Positions 52,058 to 61,492 of a stretch of 64,000 nt of DNA are shown piece by piece (the stretch's first letter is position 1; each line of letters opens with the position of its first letter). A model generated the notes under the pieces. That model was not told the DNA's origin. It was given only the letters and a program-made list of their open reading frames with translations, and did no database searches. The DNA lies in the NCBI GenBank assembly GCA_002723155.1, contig PBNO01000010.1, positions 98,164 through 162,163 of the forward strand, read 5' to 3'. The position numbers and the translations under genes are program-made. The DNA comes from Ponticaulis sp. (lineage in GTDB: Bacteria; Pseudomonadota; Alphaproteobacteria; Caulobacterales; Hyphomonadaceae).

Positions 52058-52954
52058 CTAGTAGGCGTTTTGCTCGATCTCGTCGCGCAGCGCGCTAGCC
52101 GCATTGTCGATATCCATCGTGTAGAGTGGCTGGTCTGCAATGCCGACCGGGCTGACGACTTCACCATCGACAACCCATGAGAATGCGCCCGCATCCTGCG
52201 TCGTCAGGGTCCAGCCTGCACCAACGCGCAGATTATAGACTTCGCCGCGAGAAAGCTGGCGATCAACGAACAGAGTACCATCCGCGCCGCGGATCTCGAT
52301 CCACGCACGGCGGTCTGCGCGAATTTCCAGATTGAAGGCATTCATCGCTGCGCTCAGCGCCGGGGACGCGGTCACAGGTAGACGGGAGCCGTCATTATAA
52401 GGGCTGGTGATTGCGATGGTTGGCGCTGGCGCCACCATTTCGGTTTCAGCCGGCGTGGTGATGAACTTATAGCCCGCGAATGCGAGGCCACCTGCGGCGA
52501 CAACACCAAGAACGGCGAGGCCTGCCTTCAGGATGAACGCATTGCGGTGGCTGTTATCTTTGCGAACGACAACCTGTTCCGGCGCTGCCTGGGCAAGCGC
52601 GCCGCATTGAGAGTTGAACTGCTCGACGCATTCGTTCTGGCACATGCCGATCGCACGCGCATAGTCACGAATGTAAGGATTGACGAAGCCCTTTGGCAGG
52701 CGGTTCACCTGCATGGCTTCAATAGCTGTGATGTAATCGCGCCGCAGGCGGAGTTTGCGGGACACATCGTCAACTTCGAGTCCAAGTGAGAGGCGCGCTG
52801 CACGCATGCGCTCGCCAATTCGTGCATTGGGGTCAACCGGCCCGTCTACGAGTTGTAGATGAGGCGCTTTAGCTGTCACGGAGTTCGCTTTCTCCGACTT
52901 TCCCAACGCGTCTGCCTCGTTGTCCGAGGTTTTATTTTCTACTGCCCTTGCCAT
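52058..52954 (-). CDS. RodZ-like helix-turn-helix membrane protein (DUF4115)
   Basis: A 298-residue protein with a cytoplasmic XRE-type helix-turn-helix (about residues 47-110: RIGERMRAARLSLGLEVDDV, LRRDYITAIEAM, LPKGFVNPYIRDYARAIG), one membrane helix (about 140-165) and a periplasmic DUF4115 domain (WIEIRGADGTLFVDRQLSRGE). This is the RodZ architecture; RodZ links the MreB cytoskeleton to the elongasome. I leave the symbol blank because a second role as regulator is possible. It precedes ptsP on the minus strand. Confidence 0.85.
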   Translation of the reverse strand: MARAVENKTSDNEADALGKSEKANSVTAKAPHLQLVDGPVDPNARIGERMRAARLSLGLEVDDVSRKLRLRRDYITAIEAMQVNRLPKGFVNPYIRDYARAIGMCQNECVEQFNSQCGALAQAAPEQVVVRKDNSHRNAFILKAGLAVLGVVAAGGLAFAGYKFITTPAETEMVAPAPTIAITSPYNDGSRLPVTASPALSAAMNAFNLEIRADRRAWIEIRGADGTLFVDRQLSRGEVYNLRVGAGWTLTTQDAGAFSWVVDGEVVSPVGIADQPLYTMDIDNAASALRDEIEQNAY

Positions 52955-53040
52955 GGAACTGCCCGCCTTCCAGAGCTTATTTTTACTGTACGCTCGTTTT
53001 TTAGATTAAAACGTTAAAAATCGAGTGTTCAAGTAGGATT

Positions 53041-55323
53041 TCACACCTGAACATACTCCTGCAATAGATTTAACAAATCCTTTTCCATATCTGAGGTTTG
53101 TTTTTCTAATATTGCCTCAAATTTTAACCCTATCTGCGAAAGGTTTACGCGGCGGATCGCTCTTTTAACGGGACCGACCCCTGAAACAGGCATGGATAGG
53201 CGTCTGAAGCCAAGTAAACTGAACACTAACGCCATTAACGGATTTCCGGCCGCTTCGCCGCAAATGGAAACCGGAACGTTACAGGCGTTTGCGCGCGCGC
53301 AGATATCCTTCAGGAAGAGCAGGAATGTCTTGTTAAGGATCGGATAACGGTCAGACAGCATCCGATTATCGCGATCAACTGCGAAGAAATACTGGTGCAG
53401 ATCGTTTGTGCCGATGGACAGAAAATCGATCTCGCCTTTCAGCTCATGGAAGCTGAGCGCGAAAGCGGGTGTCTCGATCATCGCGCCAACTTGCAGGTCA
53501 GACGGATAGCTCTCACCACGGCGCTTGGCGCGTTCAAACTCCTGTTCAAGCATGTTCTTCGCTGCGCGGTATTCGTCCAGCGTGGTCACAAGCGGGAACA
53601 TGACTGAAAGCGTTTTGCCGTCCGCAGCGCGGCAGAGCGCGCGAAGCTGCCTGCGGAACAGGCCTTTTTTATCAAGCGCCAGACGCAAAGAGCGCCAGCC
53701 TAGCGCCGGGTTTTCTTCGCCAGTGGACCGCGCACCATGCATCAGCTTGTCGCCGCCAAGGTCCAGCGTACGGAAGAGGACAGGGCGATCACCGGCGGTC
53801 TCGAATACGCGGCCGTAAAATTCCTGTTGTTCCATGCGCGTTGGTAGGGTTTCGGAAACGAGGAACTGGAATTCGGTCCGGAAGAGGCCAATGCCTTCAG
53901 CGCCGGACGCATCGAGATTATCGACGTCGATCGAGAGGCCCGCATTCATCATCAGCTCGATGTGGACGCCGTCCTGCGTCACCGCTTTCAGGTCACGAAT
54001 AGCTGCAAATTCGGCGAGACGCTGGCTACGCATGAGAAGCCGGTCGCGATACACTGCAACCAGATCAGATTCCGGACGGATATGAACGTGGCCGGTATCG
54101 CCATCGACAATCGCGTCATCGCCATTCTCGACGACAGCCATAATGCGATCCACACCGCCAACGAGGGGCAGGCCGAGCGCACGGGCTACGATGACGGCGT
54201 GTGAGGTCGTGCTTTCGTCTTCCAGAACAATCGCGCGGAGGCCCGCATTTCGATACTCCAGAAGATCTGCCGGTCCGAGGCGTCGGGCGACGAGAATTTT
54301 GCCGTCGAGGTCAGGGCTGGCGACGCTGCCTTCATGGCCTGCCAGCAGGCGCAGTAAGCGGTTGTCCAGGTCTTCAAGGTCGTGAAGCCGGTCGCGCAGA
54401 TAGCTGTCCGTTGCGCTTTCAAGGCGCGCGCGGTGCTCACGGCGGGCACGGTCGACGGCAGCTTCTGCGGAAAGACCTGACGATACCGCGTCCAGAAGGC
54501 GTGCAGCCCAGGACGGGTCATAGGCCAGCATACGATAGGTTTCGAGGATATCCCGGCTTTCCCCGCCAAGCGGCGAGACATGCTGGACCATCATGGAGTC
54601 GACGAAGCTGCGCAGTTGCTCCAACGCGGTTTTAAGGCGCTCTTCCTCGTGTCCAATGTCTTTGGCAAAGAATTGCGCCGGCGCAACGACAGGGTCGTGT
54701 AGGTGAACGGCGCCCATTGCGAGGCCATCACTCAGCGAGCGACCGATAAGCTCCTGTGGGCGGTTCGGACGAACGGCGACGTCTGCCAGCTCCTCAGAGC
54801 CGCTTTTGGATTCGGTTGTGACGACTTCTGCCAGAACCATCGCGATGGTTTGCAGGGTTTCGACATCTTCCTCGTCATACACACGGCGCACAACGTTCTG
54901 AACGGCAAGAACGCCGATAACGCGGCCAAAGCGCAGAATCGGGACACCAAGGAAGGATGTGAACGGGTCCTCGCCCGTTTCAGGACGATAGGAGAAGCGT
55001 GGGTGGTGCGGCGCGTCCTGAATGTTTTGTGGGCGGGCCTGCTGTGAAACGAGACCGATCAGGCCTTCATTGCGTGCCAGACGCGTGCGCTTGATCGCTT
55101 CCTGTTTCAGACCTTCAGTAGCGACGAGTTCAAAGTCACCATTTTCCAGCCTGAGGTAGATCGAGCAAACATCGGCAACAAAAGAGCGGGCAATGAGATC
55201 AACAACGCCCGCCAGACGGCCATCAAGACTACGACCTTCCGCCATAAGAGACCTGAGCCGCGTCATAAGAATGCGCGGGGCAACAGCGCCTATCGGGCGA
55301 GAAGGCCGGTCAGGTGGGGCCAT
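53041..55323 (-). CDS. ptsP: phosphoenolpyruvate-protein phosphotransferase PtsP (EI-Ntr)
   Basis: A 760-residue enzyme I of the nitrogen PTS. An N-terminal GAF domain (about residues 20-165) is followed by the PEP-utilising enzyme domains: phospho-acceptor His375 in TTSHAVIVARALGLP, the TIM barrel with FRTLDLGGDKL and MFPLVTTLDEY, and the C-terminal SICGEAAGNP with catalytic Cys. It transfers phosphate from PEP to NPr, linking nitrogen status to regulation. It starts 20 bases after the lysC stop, probably in one transcript. Confidence 0.95.
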   Translation of the reverse strand: MAPPDRPSRPIGAVAPRILMTRLRSLMAEGRSLDGRLAGVVDLIARSFVADVCSIYLRLENGDFELVATEGLKQEAIKRTRLARNEGLIGLVSQQARPQNIQDAPHHPRFSYRPETGEDPFTSFLGVPILRFGRVIGVLAVQNVVRRVYDEEDVETLQTIAMVLAEVVTTESKSGSEELADVAVRPNRPQELIGRSLSDGLAMGAVHLHDPVVAPAQFFAKDIGHEEERLKTALEQLRSFVDSMMVQHVSPLGGESRDILETYRMLAYDPSWAARLLDAVSSGLSAEAAVDRARREHRARLESATDSYLRDRLHDLEDLDNRLLRLLAGHEGSVASPDLDGKILVARRLGPADLLEYRNAGLRAIVLEDESTTSHAVIVARALGLPLVGGVDRIMAVVENGDDAIVDGDTGHVHIRPESDLVAVYRDRLLMRSQRLAEFAAIRDLKAVTQDGVHIELMMNAGLSIDVDNLDASGAEGIGLFRTEFQFLVSETLPTRMEQQEFYGRVFETAGDRPVLFRTLDLGGDKLMHGARSTGEENPALGWRSLRLALDKKGLFRRQLRALCRAADGKTLSVMFPLVTTLDEYRAAKNMLEQEFERAKRRGESYPSDLQVGAMIETPAFALSFHELKGEIDFLSIGTNDLHQYFFAVDRDNRMLSDRYPILNKTFLLFLKDICARANACNVPVSICGEAAGNPLMALVFSLLGFRRLSMPVSGVGPVKRAIRRVNLSQIGLKFEAILEKQTSDMEKDLLNLLQEYVQV

Positions 55324-55343
55324 CAGCTCTTAAAGTTTTGTCC

Positions 55344-56597
55344 TCAGCTCTCGGCATCGAGCCCGTATGCTGTGTGCAGGGCACGCACAGCGAGCTCGGT
55401 GTATGATGAGTCGATCAGAACCGAGATTTTGATTTCAGATGTCGAAATGACTTGAATGTTGATGCCTTTGGCAGACAGAGCGTCAAACATCGTCTTCGCT
55501 ACCCCGGTGTGACTACGCATACCGACACCAATGACAGAAACTTTGGCAACATCACGGTCAACAACGATAGATTCGAAGCCAATCTTCGATTTTGCGTCCT
55601 GCAGCACAGAAATTGCCAGCTCGGAGTCACGTTCTGTGCAGGTGAAGACCATGTTTGCCTGTTCCGGGCCGCGCGCGTCAGCCTGAACGATCATGTCCAC
55701 ATTGACGTTGGCTTCAGCCAGACGTGAGAAGATATCGGCAGCAATACCTGGGTGGTTGGACACGCCGAGCAGGCTGATCTTTGCTTCATCGCGGCTATAG
55801 GCGATGCCGCTGACAACCTGTTTTTCCATTATCTCATCCTCATCACAAACGAGTGTACCTGAATTATCTGCGCCGACTTCGGCAAAGCTGGAGAGCACGC
55901 GGATCGGAACCCGGTGGTTCATAGCCATTTCAACGGAGCGGGTCTGAAGAACCTTCGCGCCGAGAGACGCCATTTCCAGCATTTCTTCGTACGAAATTTT
56001 CTCAATGCGCTGTGCTTTTGGCACGATGCGCGGGTCAGTCGTGTAGACGCCGTCCACGTCAGTATAGATGTCACAGCGCTCGGCATGGAGCGCAGCCGCA
56101 ACCGCTACAGCCGAAGTATCGGAGCCGCCACGGCCAAGCGTGGTGATACGATCTTCCTCGGTGCGGCCCTGAAAACCAGCAACGACAGCAATCTCGCCAG
56201 ATCCGACAGCCTGAGAGAACGCTTCGCCGTCAATATCGCGGATACGCGCTTTGCCGTGAATGTCGTTCGTCAGCATTGGCATTTGCCAGCCGAGCCATGA
56301 GCGGGCTTTCAGGCCGCGCTTGCGCAGAGCCAGAGCCAGCAGGCCGGATGTAACCTGCTCGCCAGAAGATACGATGACGTCATATTCGTCATCGAAATTC
56401 TCGCCAACAACGCCAGCGCCTGCAGCGCCCGTTGCCAGAGACACGAGATGGTTTGTCTGACCAGCCATGGCAGACACAATAACCGCAACGCCGCCCGGGC
56501 TTGTTTCGGCCTGTTTTGCAACCAGATCAGCGACATGGTTGATACGTTCGAGATCAGCGACGGACGTGCCGCCAAACTTCATGACAATGGGTGACAT
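55344..56597 (-). CDS. lysC: aspartate kinase LysC
   Basis: A 417-residue aspartokinase, the first step of the aspartate family pathway. The N-terminal kinase has VMKFGGTSVADLERI, GGSDTSAVAVAAAL and DVDGVYTTDPRIV; the C-terminal tandem ACT domains (about residues 265-410: ISLLGVSNHPGIAADIF and KVSVIGVGMRSHTGVA) mediate feedback inhibition. It heads the minus-strand lysC-ptsP unit and is divergent from ubiG. Confidence 0.96.
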   Translation of the reverse strand: MSPIVMKFGGTSVADLERINHVADLVAKQAETSPGGVAVIVSAMAGQTNHLVSLATGAAGAGVVGENFDDEYDVIVSSGEQVTSGLLALALRKRGLKARSWLGWQMPMLTNDIHGKARIRDIDGEAFSQAVGSGEIAVVAGFQGRTEEDRITTLGRGGSDTSAVAVAAALHAERCDIYTDVDGVYTTDPRIVPKAQRIEKISYEEMLEMASLGAKVLQTRSVEMAMNHRVPIRVLSSFAEVGADNSGTLVCDEDEIMEKQVVSGIAYSRDEAKISLLGVSNHPGIAADIFSRLAEANVNVDMIVQADARGPEQANMVFTCTERDSELAISVLQDAKSKIGFESIVVDRDVAKVSVIGVGMRSHTGVAKTMFDALSAKGINIQVISTSEIKISVLIDSSYTELAVRALHTAYGLDAES

Positions 56598-56690
56598 CGG
56601 CGTAATTCGATACTGCTACTTTTATCTTGGACTGAACTTCCCGCACCTTGTAGGAGGTGAACGGGTTTGGCGCAAATGCGGAGATTAAAA

Positions 56691-57467
56691 ATGTCGAAGA
56701 ATTCTTTGAATGAAGCTCCTGAAGGGCTGTCTTCTCCCAGCATTGATCCGGAAGAGGTCTCTAAGTTCTCCCGCATAGCGAGTGAATGGTGGGATCCAAA
56801 GGGAAATTTTCGCCCGCTTCACAAATTTAATCCGGTTCGCCTCACTTTTTTGCGAGAGACAATCGTTTCCCATTTCGGGCTTGATCCACGCGCTATTCGT
56901 CCGCTCGAAGGTTTGCGCCTTCTGGATATTGGTTGCGGCGGTGGTCTGATCAGCGAGCCAATGGCACGCCTTGGCGCTCAGGTGACGGCGGTGGATGCGT
57001 CTGAAAACAACATCAAGACAGCGAGCGTGCATGCAAAGTCTCAAGGGTTGGAAATCGATTTCCGCGCTGGCACGGCTGAAGCGCTGCTCGCGTCTGATGA
57101 GCCGCCGTTTGATGTGGTGCTCAATATGGAGGTGATCGAGCACGTTGCCGATCCTGAAACCTATCTGACAGATTGCTGCGGTCTGGTACGACCGGGCGGC
57201 ATGACAGTCGTTGCGACGCTGAATAAAACTGCGAAAGCGCTGGCGCTCGCAGTAGTGGGCGCTGAATACATTCTCGGCTGGTTGCCTCGCGGCACGCACG
57301 ATTATCAGAAATTTTTAAAGCCCGAGCAGATCACAGACTGGCTGGAAGCCGCAGGACTTGAGTGCGAACCGGCGCAAGGTGTCAGCTATAATCCGCTGGG
57401 TGATAGCTGGTCGCTTTCGGGCGACACCGACATCAACTATATGGTGGTCGCGCGTAAACCGGCCTGA
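56691..57467 (+). CDS. ubiG: ubiquinone biosynthesis O-methyltransferase UbiG
   Basis: A 258-residue methyltransferase performing both O-methylations in ubiquinone synthesis. Family features are FSRIASEWWDPKGNFRPLHK, the SAM motif LLDIGCGGGLISEPMARLG and the final GDTDINYMVVARK. ATG 56691 is chosen over an upstream TTG because GGAG lies seven bases before it. It is divergent from lysC, an arrangement common in Alphaproteobacteria. A strong terminator follows. Confidence 0.95.
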   Translation: MSKNSLNEAPEGLSSPSIDPEEVSKFSRIASEWWDPKGNFRPLHKFNPVRLTFLRETIVSHFGLDPRAIRPLEGLRLLDIGCGGGLISEPMARLGAQVTAVDASENNIKTASVHAKSQGLEIDFRAGTAEALLASDEPPFDVVLNMEVIEHVADPETYLTDCCGLVRPGGMTVVATLNKTAKALALAVVGAEYILGWLPRGTHDYQKFLKPEQITDWLEAAGLECEPAQGVSYNPLGDSWSLSGDTDINYMVVARKPA

Positions 57468-57477
57468 TCTGAACAAA

Positions 57478-57503
57478 AAACGCCGGCGTTGAAGCCGGCG
57501 TTT
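57478..57503. terminator. terminator between ubiG and lipoprotein gene
   Basis: AAACGCCGGC and GCCGGCGTTT form a 10-base-pair stem with a 6-base loop, flanked by A and T runs, so it works in both directions between convergent genes. Confidence 0.92.
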
Positions 57504-57525
57504 CTGTGTTGTGGTGTGCTAACGC

Positions 57526-58398
57526 TTATGGATAGATCGCTTCCAGCGTCTGCAGGTCGTTTGCATTACACTGATAGCCTGCTTCCTGAAGCGAGCGGCG
57601 CGCGCCGCCCATAAAGCGGCCATGCTCTTCGGCGATGGCGGTCACATCCCAACCGTTCTGCGCTGCAATCTGGATAAACTGTGCGAAGCCTTGCTGCCAG
57701 TTCAGGCCGCAATAAGACCGGGCGCCGGACACGATGCCCATAATGGCGACATCATCATTGCGCAGCTGGTCAGACAGAAGCGACCAGATGAGCGCTGAGT
57801 CAGAATAGTCCAGAAGCGTGCGGCGATCGCGCTGGGTAGAGGCAGGCGTTGCCGTTGGCGCAGGCGTTTCATCAGACCGGATCTGGTCTTCCATGACGAC
57901 GAATGTCACGACTTCCTCGTCGTTGGCTGCAGCTTCTGCCAGGCGGGTTTCCAGCTCGTCCGCTTCTGCAAGAAGTGTATCAGCGCGGGACGTTGTTTCT
58001 TCGATTTCGGCGATGACGGCGCGTTTTTCCACCTGAATGGCAGCGACGCTTGTATCGATCTGTTCGATCGCGGTTGCAGCCTGTTCCAGTTCGGCTTCAT
58101 TGTCCGTACCGGCCGCCGCGTCTACGAGCTCTTTGCGTGCATCTGCCATTCCGGCGAGCGCATCGTTGAGTTCAGCAAGGTCGGCGTTGAGAGCTTCGGC
58201 TTCAAGCTGGAGTTCAGCTGCCTGAGCGCGAAGCAGGGCCAGTGTGTCTGCTGCGGGCGTTTCAGCAGTTTCAGTGGCAGGTGTGCTTGGTTCTTGCTCA
58301 ATGACAGGAGGCGTCGCAGGCGTTTCGGTCGTGCCCACGGGAACGGTTTGGCATGCTGCTAGCGATAACAGCGCAGAGACAAAAATCAGACGTTTCAC
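57526..58398 (-). CDS. coiled-coil lipoprotein, 290 residues
   Basis: A hypothetical lipoprotein with lipobox LAAC at residue 16. A Pro/Thr/Glu-rich linker (20-50) leads to a long alpha-helical, acidic, Ala-rich coiled coil (about 50-160), a second linker and a C-terminal globular part with two Cys (ARSYCGLNWQQGFAQFIQIA and EAGYQCNAND). I know no family name. It may bridge the envelope. It is a single gene before bfr on the minus strand. Confidence 0.75.
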   Translation of the reverse strand: MKRLIFVSALLSLAACQTVPVGTTETPATPPVIEQEPSTPATETAETPAADTLALLRAQAAELQLEAEALNADLAELNDALAGMADARKELVDAAAGTDNEAELEQAATAIEQIDTSVAAIQVEKRAVIAEIEETTSRADTLLAEADELETRLAEAAANDEEVVTFVVMEDQIRSDETPAPTATPASTQRDRRTLLDYSDSALIWSLLSDQLRNDDVAIMGIVSGARSYCGLNWQQGFAQFIQIAAQNGWDVTAIAEEHGRFMGGARRSLQEAGYQCNANDLQTLEAIYP

Positions 58399-58490
58399 AC
58401 CGAACTCCTCATAAACTTCAGCCCGCTGCCCTGATGTGGGTGTCGCAAATCAGGGCAATCGGGCATTGGGGAGCAAGTTTCGGGCCAGAC

Positions 58491-58976
58491 TTATTCGCCG
58501 TCTGTCACAGCCGTTGAATTCAGCTGGATGTAGTTCTGAATGCCTGTGCGCTTGATCAGGTCGAACTGAGTCTCGATGAAGTCGACATGTTCTTCTTCAT
58601 TATCGAGGATTTTGCAGAACAGCTCGCGGGAGACATAGTCGCGAACGCTTTCGCAATGTTCAATTGCATCACGCAGAAGCGGAATGGCGTTGTGCTCGAG
58701 TTTCAGATCGCATTCGAGGATTTCCTCGACCGTTTCACCGATCATGAGTTTACCGAGATCCTGAAGATTTGGCAGGCCGCCAAGGAAGAGGATGCGCTCG
58801 ATCAGCCAGTCGGCGTGATTCATCTCCTCGATAGATTCTTCGTACTCTTTCTTGCCGAGCTTGGTCACGCCCCAGTCATTCAGCATACGTGAATGCAGAA
58901 AATACTGATTGATTGCCGTCAGCTCGTTCTTGAGAGCCTTGTTGAGAAATTCGATGACCTTCGGGTCGCCCTTCAT
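58491..58976 (-). CDS. bfr: bacterioferritin
   Basis: A 161-residue bacterioferritin, a 24-mer iron store with heme. The ferroxidase residues E18, E51, H54 (EEMNHADWL), E94-like in LEHNAIPLL, and EEEH are present, and Met52 for heme binding is conserved. Its stop-to-start gap to bfd is about 100 bases, and both are on the minus strand, consistent with joint control by iron. Confidence 0.96.
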   Translation of the reverse strand: MKGDPKVIEFLNKALKNELTAINQYFLHSRMLNDWGVTKLGKKEYEESIEEMNHADWLIERILFLGGLPNLQDLGKLMIGETVEEILECDLKLEHNAIPLLRDAIEHCESVRDYVSRELFCKILDNEEEHVDFIETQFDLIKRTGIQNYIQLNSTAVTDGE

Positions 58977-59077
58977 GATGAGTCTCCTATGCTGGGACTC
59001 AGGAATACCACAAAGAAACCCGCGTCGGGAAGGCTTGTGAGGTCAATTTTTTGAAGAAAATCAATGGGTTGAGAGTG

Positions 59078-59284
59078 CTAGGCAATTGCATTCGCAACTA
59101 GATCATTTTCCATTGCGGTTTCAGCGGTCTTCTCGCGAAGGCGCGCACACATTTCAGGTTTGCAGCGACCACACTGGAACTTGTTACCATGATGGGCCTG
59201 AATCTCTTTTGGAGATTTCGCGCCGTTATCGATGGCATCGTCGACCTTACGGCCGTTCAGATTATGACAAACGCAAATGATCAT
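59078..59284 (-). CDS. bfd: bacterioferritin-associated ferredoxin Bfd
   Basis: A 68-residue [2Fe-2S] ferredoxin that reduces bacterioferritin heme to release stored iron. The four cluster ligands are C4, C6, C38 and C41 (MIICVCHN and FQCGRCKPEMC), the Bfd arrangement. The ATG at 59284 is chosen over a TTG three codons upstream. A 20-base palindrome, CGCAACTAG with its complement, lies five bases upstream of the start and covers the expected ribosome-binding or promoter region. bfr follows downstream. Confidence 0.95.
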   Translation of the reverse strand: MIICVCHNLNGRKVDDAIDNGAKSPKEIQAHHGNKFQCGRCKPEMCARLREKTAETAMENDLVANAIA

Positions 59285-59288
59285 GAGT

Positions 59289-59308
59289 CGCAACTAGCCC
59301 TAGTTGCG
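59289..59308. promoter_or_regulatory. palindromic operator-like site before bfd
   Basis: CGCAACTAG and CTAGTTGCG are 9-base perfect arms with a 2-base spacer, five bases from the start codon of bfd. Position and symmetry suggest an iron-responsive repressor site; the consensus is not one I can name. Confidence 0.6.
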
Positions 59309-59350
59309 AATGAATGTCAATCAAAAGAGTCAGCCAGATTGTCGCATTTT

Positions 59351-60673
59351 TCAGATGATCTGCGCTTTGCGGGCTGCCGCTTCCAGATCGGCTCTATGAT
59401 CGGGGTGGGCGAGCGCAATCATTGCGCGGGCGCGTTCCTCTCCGGAAAGGCCGATCAGCTGTGCCACACCGAATTCGGTGATCACTGTATCGACGTCATT
59501 CCGGGGCGTGGTGACAGGGCCGGTAAGCTCCGGAACGATGCGGGACACAGCACCCTGCTTTGCCGTAGACGTGCAGGCGATAATCGATTTTCCACCTTTC
59601 GAGGCGCGTGCGCCGCGGACGAAATCGAGCTGCCCACCAGAGCCTGAATACTGCCGACCGGCAAGGTTTTCCGAGTTGCAGGCACCAAACAGGTCCACCT
59701 GTAGTGTGGCGTTGATTGAGATCACGCCGTCATTCTTTGCGATGTGGCGCGGATCGTTGACGATGTTCACCGGGTGGGAGTTGATCGACGGATTGTCGTC
59801 CAGCAGATCATACATGCGCTTATTCCCTAGCGCGAAGGTGAAGACCGTTCGGCCCGGGAACGTGTTTTTCCTGCGGTTGGTGACCGCGCCGCAATCAATC
59901 AGATCGACCATGCCGGGCGATAGGAGCTCTGTGTGAATGCCGAGGTCGGTCCGGCCTTTCAAATGGCCGCATACTTCGTTCGGCAGGGCGCCAATACCCA
60001 TTTGCAGGCAGGCGCCATCCGGCACGAGATCGGCAATCAGCTCACCAATCTGGCGTTCTTCGGCTGAGGCCTCACGGGCAGGGGCTTCAAATAGTGGTTC
60101 ATGGTTTTCGATGATGGCATCAATTTCGGAGACATGGATCATGGAGTCCCCGAACACGCGAGGCATATGCTTGTTCACCTCAACCACGGTGTGGCGGGCC
60201 GAGCGCGCGGCCGTGCTCGCATAGTCATTATTGGTACCGAAGGAGAAATAGCCATGCTTATCCATCGGAGAGACGGTGGTGATGAAGGTGTCGAGCTGCA
60301 AATGCTGGCTTAAAAGGCGCGGCGCATCAGAGAAAGCGACCGGCACAAAGTTCAGCACCTTACGTCCCTCTTTTTCGCCGCGTTCTGCGAGCGCTCGCTC
60401 TGTCGGTCCCATGAACATGCAGTGCGGGTGGACATGGTCCATCATGTCATAACGCAGCAGGGTTTGAGCTGCGGCGGGCATTGAATGGAAATACCAGAGG
60501 CGGATATCGGTGAGGTTTCCAGCCTCGATCTTCTCATTCAGGGCAGCCAGCAGGGCAGGCGGCTCCCCGAGTGCCATGCCCATGGAGATGTTTGAGCCTG
60601 AGCGGGCAAACCTTACCGCCTCTGCAGGCGCGCAGAGTTTCGCTTTATATTCGGCCTGATAACCAGCTGACAT
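59351..60673 (-). CDS. acetyl-CoA hydrolase/transferase family protein
   Basis: A 440-residue CoA-transferase family I protein, resembling 4-hydroxybutyrate or propionate/acetate CoA-transferases. The sequence has SNISMGMALGEPPALLAAL, LQMGIGALPNEVCGHLKG, IHTELLSPGM with the likely catalytic Glu, and GGQLDFVRGARASKGGKS. ATG 60673 is preferred because GGAGG lies eight bases before it; a longer frame would overlap the azoreductase stop. It moves CoA between acyl groups; the physiological pair is unknown. Confidence 0.88.
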   Translation of the reverse strand: MSAGYQAEYKAKLCAPAEAVRFARSGSNISMGMALGEPPALLAALNEKIEAGNLTDIRLWYFHSMPAAAQTLLRYDMMDHVHPHCMFMGPTERALAERGEKEGRKVLNFVPVAFSDAPRLLSQHLQLDTFITTVSPMDKHGYFSFGTNNDYASTAARSARHTVVEVNKHMPRVFGDSMIHVSEIDAIIENHEPLFEAPAREASAEERQIGELIADLVPDGACLQMGIGALPNEVCGHLKGRTDLGIHTELLSPGMVDLIDCGAVTNRRKNTFPGRTVFTFALGNKRMYDLLDDNPSINSHPVNIVNDPRHIAKNDGVISINATLQVDLFGACNSENLAGRQYSGSGGQLDFVRGARASKGGKSIIACTSTAKQGAVSRIVPELTGPVTTPRNDVDTVITEFGVAQLIGLSGEERARAMIALAHPDHRADLEAAARKAQII

Positions 60674-60747
60674 GAGAAGGGCCTCCACTGTTTGCGGAGA
60701 CCCTAGCATGTTTCGCTGACAATGAAGCGGCGGCGCGTGGGCGCAGG

Positions 60748-61362
60748 TCAAGCTGGTTCCAGCTCTCCCAGAACTGCTTTGAGATCAGCTTCAGGGTCAG
60801 CTGTCAGGAGCGATGGCTGGAACCGCAAAATGCTTGCCTCCTGAATGCCGACAAGGCCAAGCCACCAGCGCATATATTCGCCGTGGAAATCCTTGCCATA
60901 TTTCTCGTCAGCGCCCGGCGCGAATACGCCCGACGTCAGAACCAACGTCGCTTTCTTGCCATCCAGCAGGCCGAAATAGCCTTTCTCCGGATCAAAGCCA
61001 AACAGAAGGCCGGGCTGGGTGATGATATCCAGGAACTGTTTCAGTTTGTATGGCACGCCGCCATTCCACATCGGCACCGAGAAGACGAACAGATCGTAGG
61101 ATTTGAACTTTTCTGTCAGCGCCACAACCTGATCCCACGCCGACTGGCGGATGTCATCCATTGCGCCGACACCGAAAAAGGTCATTTTCGCAGCGGCTTT
61201 GTCGCCGTCGAATTCTGGCATGTCGAGCGACCAGAGGTTCAGCGTATCGACCTCCAGCGTCGGCACGGCGCGTTTGCGGTTCTCAATATAGGCTTCGGCG
61301 ATCTGAACGGATTTTGAAGCGTCTTCGCGAGGCGAGCTGATAATGTGCAATAGTTTTGGCAT
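60748..61362 (-). CDS. azoR: FMN-dependent NADH-azoreductase
   Basis: A 204-residue flavodoxin-fold NAD(P)H:quinone oxidoreductase of the AzoR family, which reduces quinones and azo compounds by two electrons. The FMN-phosphate loop is in HIISSPREDASKS, and FSVPMWNGGVPYKLKQFLD and TSGVFAPG complete the pattern. ATG 61362 follows GCGGAGAAAAGAC. It is divergent from the CGNR regulator at 61493, and an inverted repeat lies between them. Confidence 0.88.
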   Translation of the reverse strand: MPKLLHIISSPREDASKSVQIAEAYIENRKRAVPTLEVDTLNLWSLDMPEFDGDKAAAKMTFFGVGAMDDIRQSAWDQVVALTEKFKSYDLFVFSVPMWNGGVPYKLKQFLDIITQPGLLFGFDPEKGYFGLLDGKKATLVLTSGVFAPGADEKYGKDFHGEYMRWWLGLVGIQEASILRFQPSLLTADPEADLKAVLGELEPA

Positions 61363-61377
61363 GTCTTTTCTCCGCAT

Positions 61378-61394
61378 AACCATTATATTTGGTT
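61378..61394. promoter_or_regulatory. inverted repeat between azoR and CGNR gene
   Basis: AACCA and TGGTT flank a 7-base spacer, 16 bases upstream of azoR; ATAACC and GGTTAT (61376 and 61401) extend it. A candidate site for the divergent CGNR regulator. Confidence 0.4.
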
Positions 61395-61492
61395 TTTGAC
61401 GGTTATCAGGGTGGAGTAACTGTTAAAATCTCAAAATGCCGGTTACACGTGAATGTGTATCCGCGTGAGATGTCGCGATGATGGAGATTTGA

